DNA of 64,000 nucleotides from an uncultured Clostridia bacterium (lineage in GTDB: Bacteria > Bacillota > Clostridia > UMGS1883), in assembly GCA_947626145.1 (NCBI GenBank), contig CANQRB010000002.1, positions 318,339 to 382,338 of the forward strand, given 5' to 3'. The stretch's first letter is position 1, and every line of letters begins with the position of its first letter. Of the stretch, positions 1-7,715 are shown one piece after another. A program made the position numbers and the translations under genes. The notes beneath the pieces were generated by a model. It was not told the origin of the DNA, made no database searches, and saw nothing but the letters and a program-made list of their open reading frames with translations.

Positions 1-16
1 AAAGGACGGATTGTTT

Positions 17-1084
17 ATGCCGGATACATTTTCAAATGCCCTATATTATCCCACCATTGATATAAGAAATATAAACTGGCTAAAGACAGCTATACTGTTT
101 TGGGACTCAATTTCCACTATTGTTCCGAAATCCATGGAGCAACCGTACACAAAGCCGGAAACACAATATCTTGCCGACATTGGTTTTCTGCGGCCTCTTT
201 TTGTGAATCCTGAAGATAAGTCTGTTGTGGGAATTGAGAACGATATATTAGACTTGTTATATTCATCTGAATTTTTGCAGCTTACACGAAATAACCGAGA
301 CGGAAATAACTTTGACCGTTATGTCCTCGATGGGATATACGATGAGAAAATGTCTCATATTATACAGAATGAATTGAAGGATTTCAGCCGTCACCTTGGT
401 GAGCGGGATGTTTATTGTTTGGGAAAGGATTTCACAAATATCTATATGACAATATTGGCAGGCAAATTATGTGCTAATCATGGACTGGGTATGGTTACAG
501 ATGATACATTATGCTTTGATGTTGGCAATATGACAAAATTGGATAATTATACAGCCAGTTATCCTATGGGGCATTTCAGTGACAGATACTCGCGAAATCG
601 TCAAATGGAGCAGGGACTGCTGCTTAATTATATAATAGAAGGGCTTTCAATTTCGCCGGAAACTAATTTTGCGGATATTATTTCTTTTAAAAATTGTCAT
701 CGGGATGAGTTAGGCAAATTTAAGATACAGCTTGCCAAGCTCACCCGGAGTTTTTCCGATGATATGCCTGCAGACGCTATGCGTCAGGAAATCAGTGATA
801 TATACAACAATGAATTTCTTCCTGCTTTTAATGACTTTAAGTCCGCTCTCAACGGATTTCGTATCAAGTGGTTTACGGAAACATTCCTTAGAGTATCAAC
901 TCTTTCCGCAAGCGCGACAGGTATTCCTATGGCGCTTTTAGGAATGTCTGTGCCTCAGGCGGTCTTTGCCGGATTGGGAGCATCGGTTGTCGCATCCGTG
1001 ATCTCATATAATGCTGAAAAGAAACAGTATTTGCGAAAAAATCCGTATTCATATTTACTCTCTATAAAACAGGAATACATATAA
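17..1084 (+). CDS. DUF6236-like hypothetical protein
   Basis: This encodes a protein of about 355 residues. Its opening, with LYYPTIDIRN and then WLKTAILFWDSISTIVP, resembles the DUF6236 family, whose function is unknown. The C-terminal quarter holds a hydrophobic Ala/Gly/Val-rich stretch (about residues 295-330) that could be a membrane hairpin. A TTG at 11 lies in frame, but AAAGGA at 1-6 is better spaced for the ATG at 17, so I start there. The gene is AT-richer than the housekeeping genes further along, which hints at an acquired gene. It lies at the window edge, so its upstream partner is unknown. The family name is from memory of the motif and no function should be read into it. Confidence 0.6.
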   Translation: MPDTFSNALYYPTIDIRNINWLKTAILFWDSISTIVPKSMEQPYTKPETQYLADIGFLRPLFVNPEDKSVVGIENDILDLLYSSEFLQLTRNNRDGNNFDRYVLDGIYDEKMSHIIQNELKDFSRHLGERDVYCLGKDFTNIYMTILAGKLCANHGLGMVTDDTLCFDVGNMTKLDNYTASYPMGHFSDRYSRNRQMEQGLLLNYIIEGLSISPETNFADIISFKNCHRDELGKFKIQLAKLTRSFSDDMPADAMRQEISDIYNNEFLPAFNDFKSALNGFRIKWFTETFLRVSTLSASATGIPMALLGMSVPQAVFAGLGASVVASVISYNAEKKQYLRKNPYSYLLSIKQEYI

Positions 1085-1302
1085 AAATCAATGTTTAGGA
1101 AAAATCACAATGTCCAACGGTTTGGTGTTCAATAGCTTTGCAAAGAAATTAAAAATAGTATCGGTGTCAATGATGTGTTACACATAAAAAAGAATTTCTC
1201 CGTCCTGCACAAAAGCGGAAACAAAATCTTGTGACAAAAACAATAGAAGGGCTGAAGGTAATGGAGGGTGAGTGAAATTACATTTATAAATAACAGTGTA
1301 TA
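1085..1302. other. AT-rich intergenic stretch without a recognisable gene
   Basis: No ORF with a good ribosome site is visible. Short in-frame runs on the plus strand could be a decayed gene end, but I cannot name one. The stretch ends at a pair of terminators. Confidence 0.4.
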
Positions 1303-1330
1303 AAAAAGTAGCCGGAATTGGCTGCTTTTT
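1303..1330 (+). terminator. Rho-independent terminator
   Basis: An 11-bp stem (AAAAAGTAGCC with GGCTGCTTTTT, one G-U pair) around a GGAATT loop ends in five T. It closes transcription coming from the first gene. Confidence 0.8.
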
Positions 1331-1367
1331 ATGCTATATCGAAAATAACGGCATCACATTAAAAAAA

Positions 1368-1414
1368 CACCTGCGGCAAGCTCACGATAAAGAGCTTGTC
1401 GCAGGTGCTTTTTT
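1368..1414. terminator. Bidirectional terminator left of the invertible element
   Basis: A 16-bp stem (CACCTGCGGCAAGCTC with GAGCTTGTCGCAGGTG) is followed by TTTTTT on the plus strand and by TTTTTTT on the minus strand, so it can stop transcripts from either side. It sits 16 bp left of the inverted site at 1430. It would therefore end transcripts that leave the invertible promoter leftwards. Confidence 0.85.
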
Positions 1415-1429
1415 ATATGATTTCATCGA

Positions 1430-1457
1430 ACTTCCGATAAGAAATACTATCGGAAGT
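1430..1457 (+). repeat. Inverted recombination-type site, left, cassette 1
   Basis: The site consists of arm ACTTCCGATA, 8-bp spacer AGAAATAC and arm TATCGGAAGT. It is itself palindromic apart from the asymmetric spacer. The same site occurs inverted at 1738-1765. The 10-8-10 architecture fits a tyrosine-recombinase crossover site, but the enzyme class is inferred. Confidence 0.85.
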
Positions 1458-1591
1458 AAAACCGAGCGGCCTTTTATTGCCTTTTGGCTGGCTTTGCAGT
1501 CGACCTCTGCGCCGTCAACCGGGCAAATCCGGCTTAACACGGCCTTTTTCCGAGACTTTCCCGTGATCGGCACATGAAATTTTATAATCTA

Positions 1592-1621
1592 ATTATACTA
1601 CTTTTGCCATAAAAAAGTCAA
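1592..1621 (-). promoter_or_regulatory. Sigma-A promoter inside invertible element 1
   Basis: On the minus strand, TTGACT and TATAAT are separated by 18 bp. Transcription would start near 1585 and run left, away from the secreted-protein gene. No comparable promoter is seen facing right between the element and the gene. Confidence 0.8.
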
Positions 1622-1737
1622 TATCTTTCCCTTATCCATAATGTACAAAATTGTTGTGAGCAATTGTGCAATTTCAACAAATAATTTCCAATTTTCATTT
1701 TTGTGTTGTTAATGTTGCTGTAAAACGGCATAAATTT

Positions 1738-1765
1738 ACTTCCGATAGTATTTCTTATAGGAAGT
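1738..1765 (-). repeat. Inverted recombination-type site, right, cassette 1
   Basis: This is the inverted partner of the site at 1430. Read on the minus strand it is ACTTCCTATA, AGAAATAC, TATCGGAAGT. The outer arm has T where the left site has G, while the spacer and inner arm are identical. Similarity extends a little beyond the 28 bp on both sides. Confidence 0.85.
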
Positions 1766-1818
1766 GCGCATGAAATCGAGAATTTATTTTTTAGTAAAAT
1801 TTTAAGGAGGTAACAAAA

Positions 1819-4800
1819 ATGAGAATCAAAAAAGTTCTGTCATTGGCCGTGGTTCTGGCCATGGTATTGACAGTAGTGCCCATGTTTGGGCTGACCGCCA
1901 GTGCGGCGGAGAAAGTTACGGCTGATCAAATCATAGATGAGACATACCTTGTTTATGATGCCGCAGACAAAAAAACATACTCTGCTGAAACATATGCTGA
2001 GTCTGCGGGTATTATTGCCATGGAATTCGACTTGGGAGCAATGAAAAACAGTAACTATAAGGATTTTGGTATTACTGACGCTATGGGGCGTGTCATTGCC
2101 GGAGCAACTGACGCTTGGAAAGCAGGGGACGGCTTTTATGCTACGGACGGTGAACGTTCAGTGCCTCTTGAATATGGTAATACGCAAATCTCCGCTACCG
2201 GTGCAAAAGTTATTAAATATAACGATTTTAACGGGAATGCAAAGGTACGAATAGTTATTGAAAGAGTAGATACCAATAAATATAATGTAACATACTCTAC
2301 TGTTTCCGATGGTACCGCCACTCCATTTGCAAATGTTGAGTATACTGGCACAGTAATCGGTATTTCTATTCCTTCTGCTTGGGATTATACCGGATGGAGC
2401 GACAGCGTCGATAAAGCTTCTGCCGAAACAGCTTTTGCAAACTGCAAAATCTACGCCGCAAATTACTCTGGCACCAGCGTAAAAATTTCTTACAAATTCA
2501 ATGGGACAGAAATATTTAATGAAACAGTAAAAGGTTACTACACCGGCGAAAGCTTTACTCCGTCAATAGCTACGGGCACGTATTATGCCGATGAAAAAAC
2601 CAAAAAGCTTTATAGAATCGGTAAGCCCGATAAAGATAAGATTGAACCTCTCGTTGCGAGCGCAACCGGCGAGGAAAACCTTATAACCGTTGATCTTTCA
2701 GCATACAAGAATATCGTGGGTGAAAATAAGGTTGCAAACCCCAGCTTCGAAGAGGACACTACAGACTGGACGAAAGGTGACGGCGGAGAACTTCCGTCTA
2801 CAGACTTTGAGATAACAACCGTGCCGAGAAACGTTACTGACGGTACAAAAGCCCTTTTTGCTAAGGGAAGCAGCGGTGAAGGCGTAGCATTGGATACGGC
2901 TTGGACAGTTACTGCTGGAAAGGATTATTTCATCGCGGTTGACGTTAAAGCCACAAAGCGTTATAATGGAAACCAGAACGCCTGGTTCTATGCTAATGAA
3001 AGTGGAACAAAAATAGCAGCCGATGCTAGCGGTACAATTGATCTCGATATTGTCGGGAAATGGTACAAAAAACAATACATTGTAACTCTCAGCGATACTC
3101 AAACCAAAATTGGCTTTTACGGGAGTTGGTTTGCTAACGATGCCGCACCCTATTTAGACAATTTCCAGGTTTACGAGCTCAGCGACATCGAAGACACCCT
3201 CGAATCCCTTGATAAGCCTGAGAAGATTCAAGTTATACAGGGCAACAGTCCCGTTCTTCCCAAGACCCTTAGCGGCCGTGGCGAGCAGGGCACCGCTATG
3301 GACAACGTCGCCATAACCTGGGACGAGCCTGAGGGGGGTTATGCTGAGACAACAACTTATACGGTAAAAGGCACCACAGAAACACCGGGCGTAGAAACAT
3401 CCGTAGACGTTGAGGTGTTGCCCTGTACTGACGCTACTAACGTCGGACAGATACTTTCAAAGAAAGCCAATGACTCAACTGCCGTCCATGCTTTTGATAA
3501 CCAAATAAATGGTAATGTTTACTTTGAGTTTGACCTCAGGTTCACATCCTTTGACATGATGACAAATGCCGGCGAATCAGGAAATATGGGCATATTCCTT
3601 GGATACAGCAATGGCGGTAAAAATTCCACTGGATACGGTTCAGAAGGGAACGCTATTGGCTTGCAGGGAGTTAGAAAAGCACAATTTTCATTCAAAAACG
3701 GCGATAACAAAGGCAACCAAAATCCGTCTAACGTCTTTACCGCAGAAACGGAAAAAACTTACAGGGTATTAATTAATGCAAACATCGAAAATAATAATTA
3801 TACCGCCATTGTAAGGGATGAGGACGGTAACGTCATCTGCAACGAAAATACTGCCATTGGTTTCAGACGGGCCGTTGAATGTATCGACGCTGTACTTGTA
3901 TCTACAAACGGTAGGGGAAACGACGACATAGTTGAAGTAAACAACTTCCGTATTTCCTGGACGGACGAGGACAAATACACCAACGTAACCGTTAAATATT
4001 TCTTTGACGATAGGAAGGAATATCAGTGCGGCGACACTGTTGTAAAGACCGTAGAGAAGAATACGAGTGCGCACTTCGACGCCGTTGAAGGTCGCAAGGA
4101 CGGCAAGTTCTATGTGGCGGAGGCTCAGGAGATACCGGTGGAGGATTCTCCCATAGAAAAATCCGTTGTTATGAAGCTGGACGAATCCAGACCCGCCGCG
4201 GATAAGATGTTCATGTATACAATTAATGATGGTGGACAAAACGAACCAACTGATGAAGTAGGCAACGGCTATCGTATAGAGTCTCCTTGGGCCGCAAATC
4301 CCATAATTTTCATGTCCATACCTGCGCCTGAAGTAAGCGACAACCAGAAAATTACGAGTGCAAAACTGAACTTCTATATGCCTCAAGTAGATAATACAAA
4401 TCTGAATTATGGCTATAAGGTATATGTGGTTCCGGCAGAAAAGGCAGATTTTAACCAAAAGAATGTTAATAACGGAGAAATACAACGCAACGGAGACTAT
4501 GGATGGGCAGGAACTGTTGGAGCAGTAGAAGTATTTAGCGATAGTTATACAACAAATGCCTCTCCCGCAAGCAGAAGCGTAACCTTAGATCTTAGCAAGG
4601 CAAATATTACTGGAGATATCGTGCTCGCATTGCAAATTACTGCACACAATCTCAATGTTGCCGGTCTGGCCTATGAATCCGGAAACTACGCTCCCTATCT
4701 GTCCGATATCGTTATAAAGGACGTTCCCGGTGATGCACAGGTATCCCTTGGCTATGACGAGACCAACAGCAAGTTCCGCTTCCTTGTTACATCTGAAAAG

Positions 4801-5385
4801 GCAGAATCCATTACGGCATCTGTTGAAAACGAAGCTGATCAGACGGTACCGCTTGAAGGCAAGGACGGTCTGGCCCTCGCCACTGAAAAGACTAACGCCA
4901 TTTATACATTCAAAGGCGTAAAAGATGGAGTTGAGGGTAAAGCTTCCGAGCCTGCCAGCATATATAGCCTTGTCGCTAAAGCCCTTAACGATGGCGGCTT
5001 TAGTGCTGAGAATACTATCAAGAATATTGCTGTTGTAAATAAAGTTGTTTCTGATGGCGGACTGAGCACCGATGCAAGTGGCAGTCTTAACGAGCAAGCC
5101 GCTATGATATTTACTATGGAAAAGAATGTTCTTTCTATCAAAGACAACCTTTATAATGCCGGTGTAAAGCTTACAGCACTGCAATATAGTGTAGGCGGGG
5201 CTGAACCTAAAAATGCTGAAATAGGAAGTGACGGTAAGACGGCAACGCTTACAGACGTTAATATCGCTGCACTGGACAGCGTTATCACCTTTGAGGCCGT
5301 AGAGTTTGAGTTTGTAGAAACTGAGATTGCCGAGTCCGTTGACGAAAGTGCGGACAGCGAAATCGACTTCATTGAAGAATTATAA
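1819..5385 (+). CDS. Large secreted modular surface protein, cassette 1
   Basis: This 1188-residue protein has a classic signal peptide (MRIKKVLSL, a hydrophobic core, cleavage near TASA-AE at residue 29). A module with NPSFEEDTTDW near residue 306 resembles CBM4/9-type carbohydrate-binding folds. An Ig-like segment follows (about 490-560), then a jelly-roll-like region (about 575-720) and a segment resembling DNRLRE/CBM96 (about 795-975). The last 210 residues form a domain shared with the paralogue at 23617, ending in a very acidic tail (ESVDESADSEIDFIEEL). No catalytic domain, LPXTG, SLH or dockerin is visible, so anchoring is unknown. AGGAGG lies 9 bp before the ATG. The gene is preceded by the invertible promoter and followed 14 bp later by a 52-aa peptide gene. 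Domain names are by resemblance only. Confidence 0.8.
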   Translation: MRIKKVLSLAVVLAMVLTVVPMFGLTASAAEKVTADQIIDETYLVYDAADKKTYSAETYAESAGIIAMEFDLGAMKNSNYKDFGITDAMGRVIAGATDAWKAGDGFYATDGERSVPLEYGNTQISATGAKVIKYNDFNGNAKVRIVIERVDTNKYNVTYSTVSDGTATPFANVEYTGTVIGISIPSAWDYTGWSDSVDKASAETAFANCKIYAANYSGTSVKISYKFNGTEIFNETVKGYYTGESFTPSIATGTYYADEKTKKLYRIGKPDKDKIEPLVASATGEENLITVDLSAYKNIVGENKVANPSFEEDTTDWTKGDGGELPSTDFEITTVPRNVTDGTKALFAKGSSGEGVALDTAWTVTAGKDYFIAVDVKATKRYNGNQNAWFYANESGTKIAADASGTIDLDIVGKWYKKQYIVTLSDTQTKIGFYGSWFANDAAPYLDNFQVYELSDIEDTLESLDKPEKIQVIQGNSPVLPKTLSGRGEQGTAMDNVAITWDEPEGGYAETTTYTVKGTTETPGVETSVDVEVLPCTDATNVGQILSKKANDSTAVHAFDNQINGNVYFEFDLRFTSFDMMTNAGESGNMGIFLGYSNGGKNSTGYGSEGNAIGLQGVRKAQFSFKNGDNKGNQNPSNVFTAETEKTYRVLINANIENNNYTAIVRDEDGNVICNENTAIGFRRAVECIDAVLVSTNGRGNDDIVEVNNFRISWTDEDKYTNVTVKYFFDDRKEYQCGDTVVKTVEKNTSAHFDAVEGRKDGKFYVAEAQEIPVEDSPIEKSVVMKLDESRPAADKMFMYTINDGGQNEPTDEVGNGYRIESPWAANPIIFMSIPAPEVSDNQKITSAKLNFYMPQVDNTNLNYGYKVYVVPAEKADFNQKNVNNGEIQRNGDYGWAGTVGAVEVFSDSYTTNASPASRSVTLDLSKANITGDIVLALQITAHNLNVAGLAYESGNYAPYLSDIVIKDVPGDAQVSLGYDETNSKFRFLVTSEKAESITASVENEADQTVPLEGKDGLALATEKTNAIYTFKGVKDGVEGKASEPASIYSLVAKALNDGGFSAENTIKNIAVVNKVVSDGGLSTDASGSLNEQAAMIFTMEKNVLSIKDNLYNAGVKLTALQYSVGGAEPKNAEIGSDGKTATLTDVNIAALDSVITFEAVEFEFVETEIAESVDESADSEIDFIEEL

Positions 5386-5399
5386 GGAGGGCGATTGAA

Positions 5400-5558
5400 A
5401 TGAAGAAATTTGTTTTTCCCGAGATAAACTGTGTTGAGCTTTCCAAGACTGAAGCCATAATGACGTCTACTGATGTTGGAGAATCAACTAAAGGTTATCA
5501 GTTGAGTGAATCACAGCTCACGAATGATTACAAAATCTGGAAGGGTTTCTCTAACTAA
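5400..5558 (+). CDS. 52-aa peptide, cassette 1
   Basis: This small gene begins MKKFVFPEINCVELS and ends IWKGFSN, and has AAGGAGG well placed before its ATG. It starts 14 bp after the secreted-protein gene, so the two are almost surely cotranscribed. The counterpart in cassette 2 (27342) has exactly the same length. The first 23 residues agree at most positions and both end in WKGF plus two residues, while the middle (about 24-44) differs. The layout of conserved front and variable core, with an FxxPEI motif, resembles RiPP leader peptides bound by RRE domains. No modifying enzyme or exporter is nearby, so that remains a guess. It has no signal peptide. Confidence 0.8.
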   Translation: MKKFVFPEINCVELSKTEAIMTSTDVGESTKGYQLSESQLTNDYKIWKGFSN

Positions 5559-5576
5559 TCATTCCATATTCACACC

Positions 5577-5800
5577 GTGGCCGCAATATAACGGCCACCC
5601 CAACCCAAGTTGACCGCCGCTTTCCAAAGGCGAGGCCACCCCTGATCCGCCCGTCTGCAGCGGTGCCGGACAGAAAAAAGGCGGTATGCGCGAGGAAGCT
5701 GCCGCCCGGAGAACCGAGCTGAAAGAAAGCGTGGTTATAATTTCTTCCTTAAATTACAGGCATAAGGCCGCCCTGCCTCGACCACAGGGCGGCCCGAGCC
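5577..5800 (+). ncRNA. Conserved structured 3' region, cassette 1
   Basis: About 220 nt after the peptide gene closely match 27514-27740 but lack any shared reading frame. Predicted stems include GTGGCCG with CGGCCAC (5577-5598) and a perfect 10-bp stem GGCCGCCCTG with CAGGGCGGCC (5766-5794) around a 9-nt loop. Where the two copies differ within stems, pairing is largely kept through G-U pairs. It is either a structured 3' UTR or a processed small RNA. Confidence 0.6.
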
Positions 5801-5804
5801 AAAC

Positions 5805-5832
5805 AAAAACGGAACCGAAAGGTTCCGTTTTT
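5805..5832 (+). terminator. Terminator of cassette 1
   Basis: A perfect 12-bp stem (AAAAACGGAACC with GGTTCCGTTTTT) surrounds a GAAA tetraloop and ends in T. The poly-A on its left means it may work in both directions. Confidence 0.9.
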
Positions 5833-5900
5833 GTTATGTAATTTAATCCCAAATTAAAAGCATAAATATGCAAGTTTATTACGGTAACAATGACAGATTA

Positions 5901-6072
5901 AAAAGGCTTCCCCTCGAGGGGAAGCTGTCGGCGAAGGCGACTGATGAGGTGTAGCCGCTGTGCGGCGTTAGTGTTACCGTAAACGCATAACGGATGCTTT
6001 GCATCCTACACCTCATCCGGCACTTCGTGCCACCTTCTCCTCAAGTAGAAGGCTTTGTCCTTGTCATTGTTA
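5901..6072 (+). repeat. Multi-hairpin intergenic repeat, copy A
   Basis: This is a chain of short palindromes: GGCTTCCCCTCGAGGGGAAGC, GCCGCTGTGCGGC, GGATGCTTTGCATCC and GGCACTTCGTGCC. The same series occurs in reverse orientation at 50097-50281. It carries no ORF and behaves like a REP- or MITE-type intergenic repeat. The remainder of the gap up to 6184 holds another G/C-rich half-palindrome (CCCCTCAAAGGGG) and nothing else I can name. Confidence 0.8.
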
Positions 6073-6184
6073 ACTTAATGCGGGCCACCGTCAGACAATG
6101 TCTGTCCCCTCAAAGGGGAAGGATTTATTAGCCGCTTTTAATTGGGATTAGTATAATATGCTGCCATTCGGGTTGTCCCCGCGC

Positions 6185-7552
6185 TTATTCCGGTATGTCC
6201 TTTAGCTTTTTGCTGTACGTCACCTTGAGGAATACGGCGCAGAGCACCAGCGATACAAACTCGGCGATGAGGAAGCTCCACCACACGGCCGTTACCTCGC
6301 CGGTCAGGGACAACAGCCAGGCCGCCGGTAAAAGCACTACAAGCTGACGGGCCACGGAGATTAACAGGCTGAAAAATCCGTTGCCCAAAGCCTGAAATAC
6401 GCTGCTGGAGATTATGCTGAAGCCCGCCAGCAGGAAGTGCAGGCTTATGATGCGCAGGGCCGGAACGCCCAGCTCAAGCATGGTCGGCGTGGCGTCAAAG
6501 AGGTTGAGCAGGAAGCTGCCGCCGAACTGGAATATCAAAAATCCGATGAACATCAGCGACACCGCGTAAACCACGCTGAGCTTTATTGTGCCCGTTATGC
6601 GCTTGCGTTTCCGCGCCCCGAAGTTGTAGGCCACTATCGGTATCATGCCGTTGTTCAGGCCGAAGATGGGCATGAAGATGAAGCTCTGGAGCTTGAAATA
6701 CGCGCCGAACACCGAAACAGCCGTTTCGCCCACCTTTTCAAAGCCAAGCAGTATCTGGTTCATGGTGTAGGTCATTACCGAGCCGATGGCCACCATAAGT
6801 ATCGAGGGAAAGCCCACCGCGTAAATGCGCCTGATGACTCTTGGCCGGGGGCGCAGACCCTTGAGGGTGAGGGTAACCTCGGGATTGAACTTGAAGTTGC
6901 AGACCACGGCCACCGCCGCCGCCACCCACTGGCCGATTACCGTGGCCACCGCCGCTCCGGCAACGCCCCTGCGGGGCGCGCCGAAATAGCCGAAGATGAG
7001 GATGGGGTCGAGTATGATGTTGATCAGCGCCCCCGAAAGCTGAGTCCACATGGTGATGAAGGTTTTGCCCGTGGCCTGAAGCAGCCGCTCGAAGGTTATC
7101 TGCACATACACGCCAAGGCTGAATATGGCGCATATGCTCAGGTATTGGGTGCCGTAATTTATGACGTTTTCGGTTGCCTTCTGCGTTTCAAAAAAGGCTC
7201 TTGCCCCGAAAAGGCCGAATATCAGGAATACCGCGTAGCTGCACAGGGCCAGGAACACGCCGTTGCCCGCCGCTGCGTTCACGTTGTCCCTGTCCTTTTC
7301 GCCGAGGCTTTTGCTGAGCATGGCGTTGATTCCCACGCCGGTGCCCGTGGCCACGGCTATCATCAGGCTTTGGACGGGAAAGGCCAGCGACAGGGCCGTC
7401 AGACCGTCCTGGGAAAAGTGGGACACAAAGATGCTGTCCACCACGTTGTACAGGGCCTGCACCAGCATGGAGAGCATCATCGGCGCCGCCATGGTGATGA
7501 GCAGTCGGTTCACCGGCATGACGCCCATTTTATTTTCTTTAGTTTCCGTCAT
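6185..7552 (-). CDS. MATE family efflux transporter
   Basis: This is an integral membrane protein of about 455 residues with twelve likely membrane segments and the MATE signature. The N-terminal half carries PMMLSMLVQALYNVVDSIFV followed by ALSLAFPVQSL, and a matching half follows. MATE proteins export cationic drugs or metabolites using sodium or proton gradients, but the substrate here is unknown. I start at the ATG at 7552 (MTETKENKMG), which has GAAAGGG 7 bp upstream, rather than 20 codons earlier. It is transcribed alone, divergently from the acyl-CoA synthetase. Confidence 0.9.
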   Translation of the reverse strand: MTETKENKMGVMPVNRLLITMAAPMMLSMLVQALYNVVDSIFVSHFSQDGLTALSLAFPVQSLMIAVATGTGVGINAMLSKSLGEKDRDNVNAAAGNGVFLALCSYAVFLIFGLFGARAFFETQKATENVINYGTQYLSICAIFSLGVYVQITFERLLQATGKTFITMWTQLSGALINIILDPILIFGYFGAPRRGVAGAAVATVIGQWVAAAVAVVCNFKFNPEVTLTLKGLRPRPRVIRRIYAVGFPSILMVAIGSVMTYTMNQILLGFEKVGETAVSVFGAYFKLQSFIFMPIFGLNNGMIPIVAYNFGARKRKRITGTIKLSVVYAVSLMFIGFLIFQFGGSFLLNLFDATPTMLELGVPALRIISLHFLLAGFSIISSSVFQALGNGFFSLLISVARQLVVLLPAAWLLSLTGEVTAVWWSFLIAEFVSLVLCAVFLKVTYSKKLKDIPE

Positions 7553-7583
7553 AGAAAAAACCCTTTCTTGTGTAGTTCCTTTT

Positions 7584-7612
7584 ATTATACATACTGTAAA
7601 ACAAAAATGCAA
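7584..7612 (-). promoter_or_regulatory. Promoter of the MATE gene
   Basis: On the minus strand, TTGCAT and TATAAT are 17 bp apart, about 30 bp upstream of the chosen start codon. Confidence 0.6.
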
Positions 7613-7647
7613 TATACAATAGTTACAAATTATTCAAAATGTAGAGA

Positions 7648-7676
7648 TTGACACGGGGATAAATATATGCTAAAAT
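7648..7676 (+). promoter_or_regulatory. Promoter of the acyl-CoA synthetase gene
   Basis: TTGACA and TAAAAT are 17 bp apart, about 40 bp before the start codon at 7716. With the MATE promoter it forms a divergent pair. Confidence 0.75.
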
Positions 7677-7715
7677 GATTTTGTACATAAATTCGAAAGG
7701 ATTTGGAAAACTATA

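Larger units (their letters stand above)
1430..1765. other. Invertible promoter element, cassette 1 (OFF orientation)
   Basis: Two 28-bp sites in inverted orientation flank about 280 bp just upstream of a secreted-protein gene. The only strong promoter inside (1592-1621) reads leftwards, away from that gene and towards the bidirectional terminator at 1368. Inversion would turn it towards the gene and give a leader of roughly 210 nt. A second element of nearly equal size and layout lies at 23231-23565. This is the arrangement of phase-variable promoters that control surface proteins in gut bacteria. A MITE-like insertion is the main alternative, but the fixed distance to paralogous genes and the internal promoter argue against it. 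Confidence 0.8.

Noticed and set aside
1461-1540. GCAAAGCC string on the minus strand, reminiscent of a c-di-GMP-I riboswitch
   Set aside because: The tetraloop helix and second stem of that class are missing, and cassette 2 changes the string to GCAAAACC.
1382-1573. Minus-strand open frame across the left part of the invertible element
   Set aside because: Its counterpart in cassette 2 is not conserved as a frame, while the DNA is conserved as sequence. It is better explained as leader of the invertible promoter.
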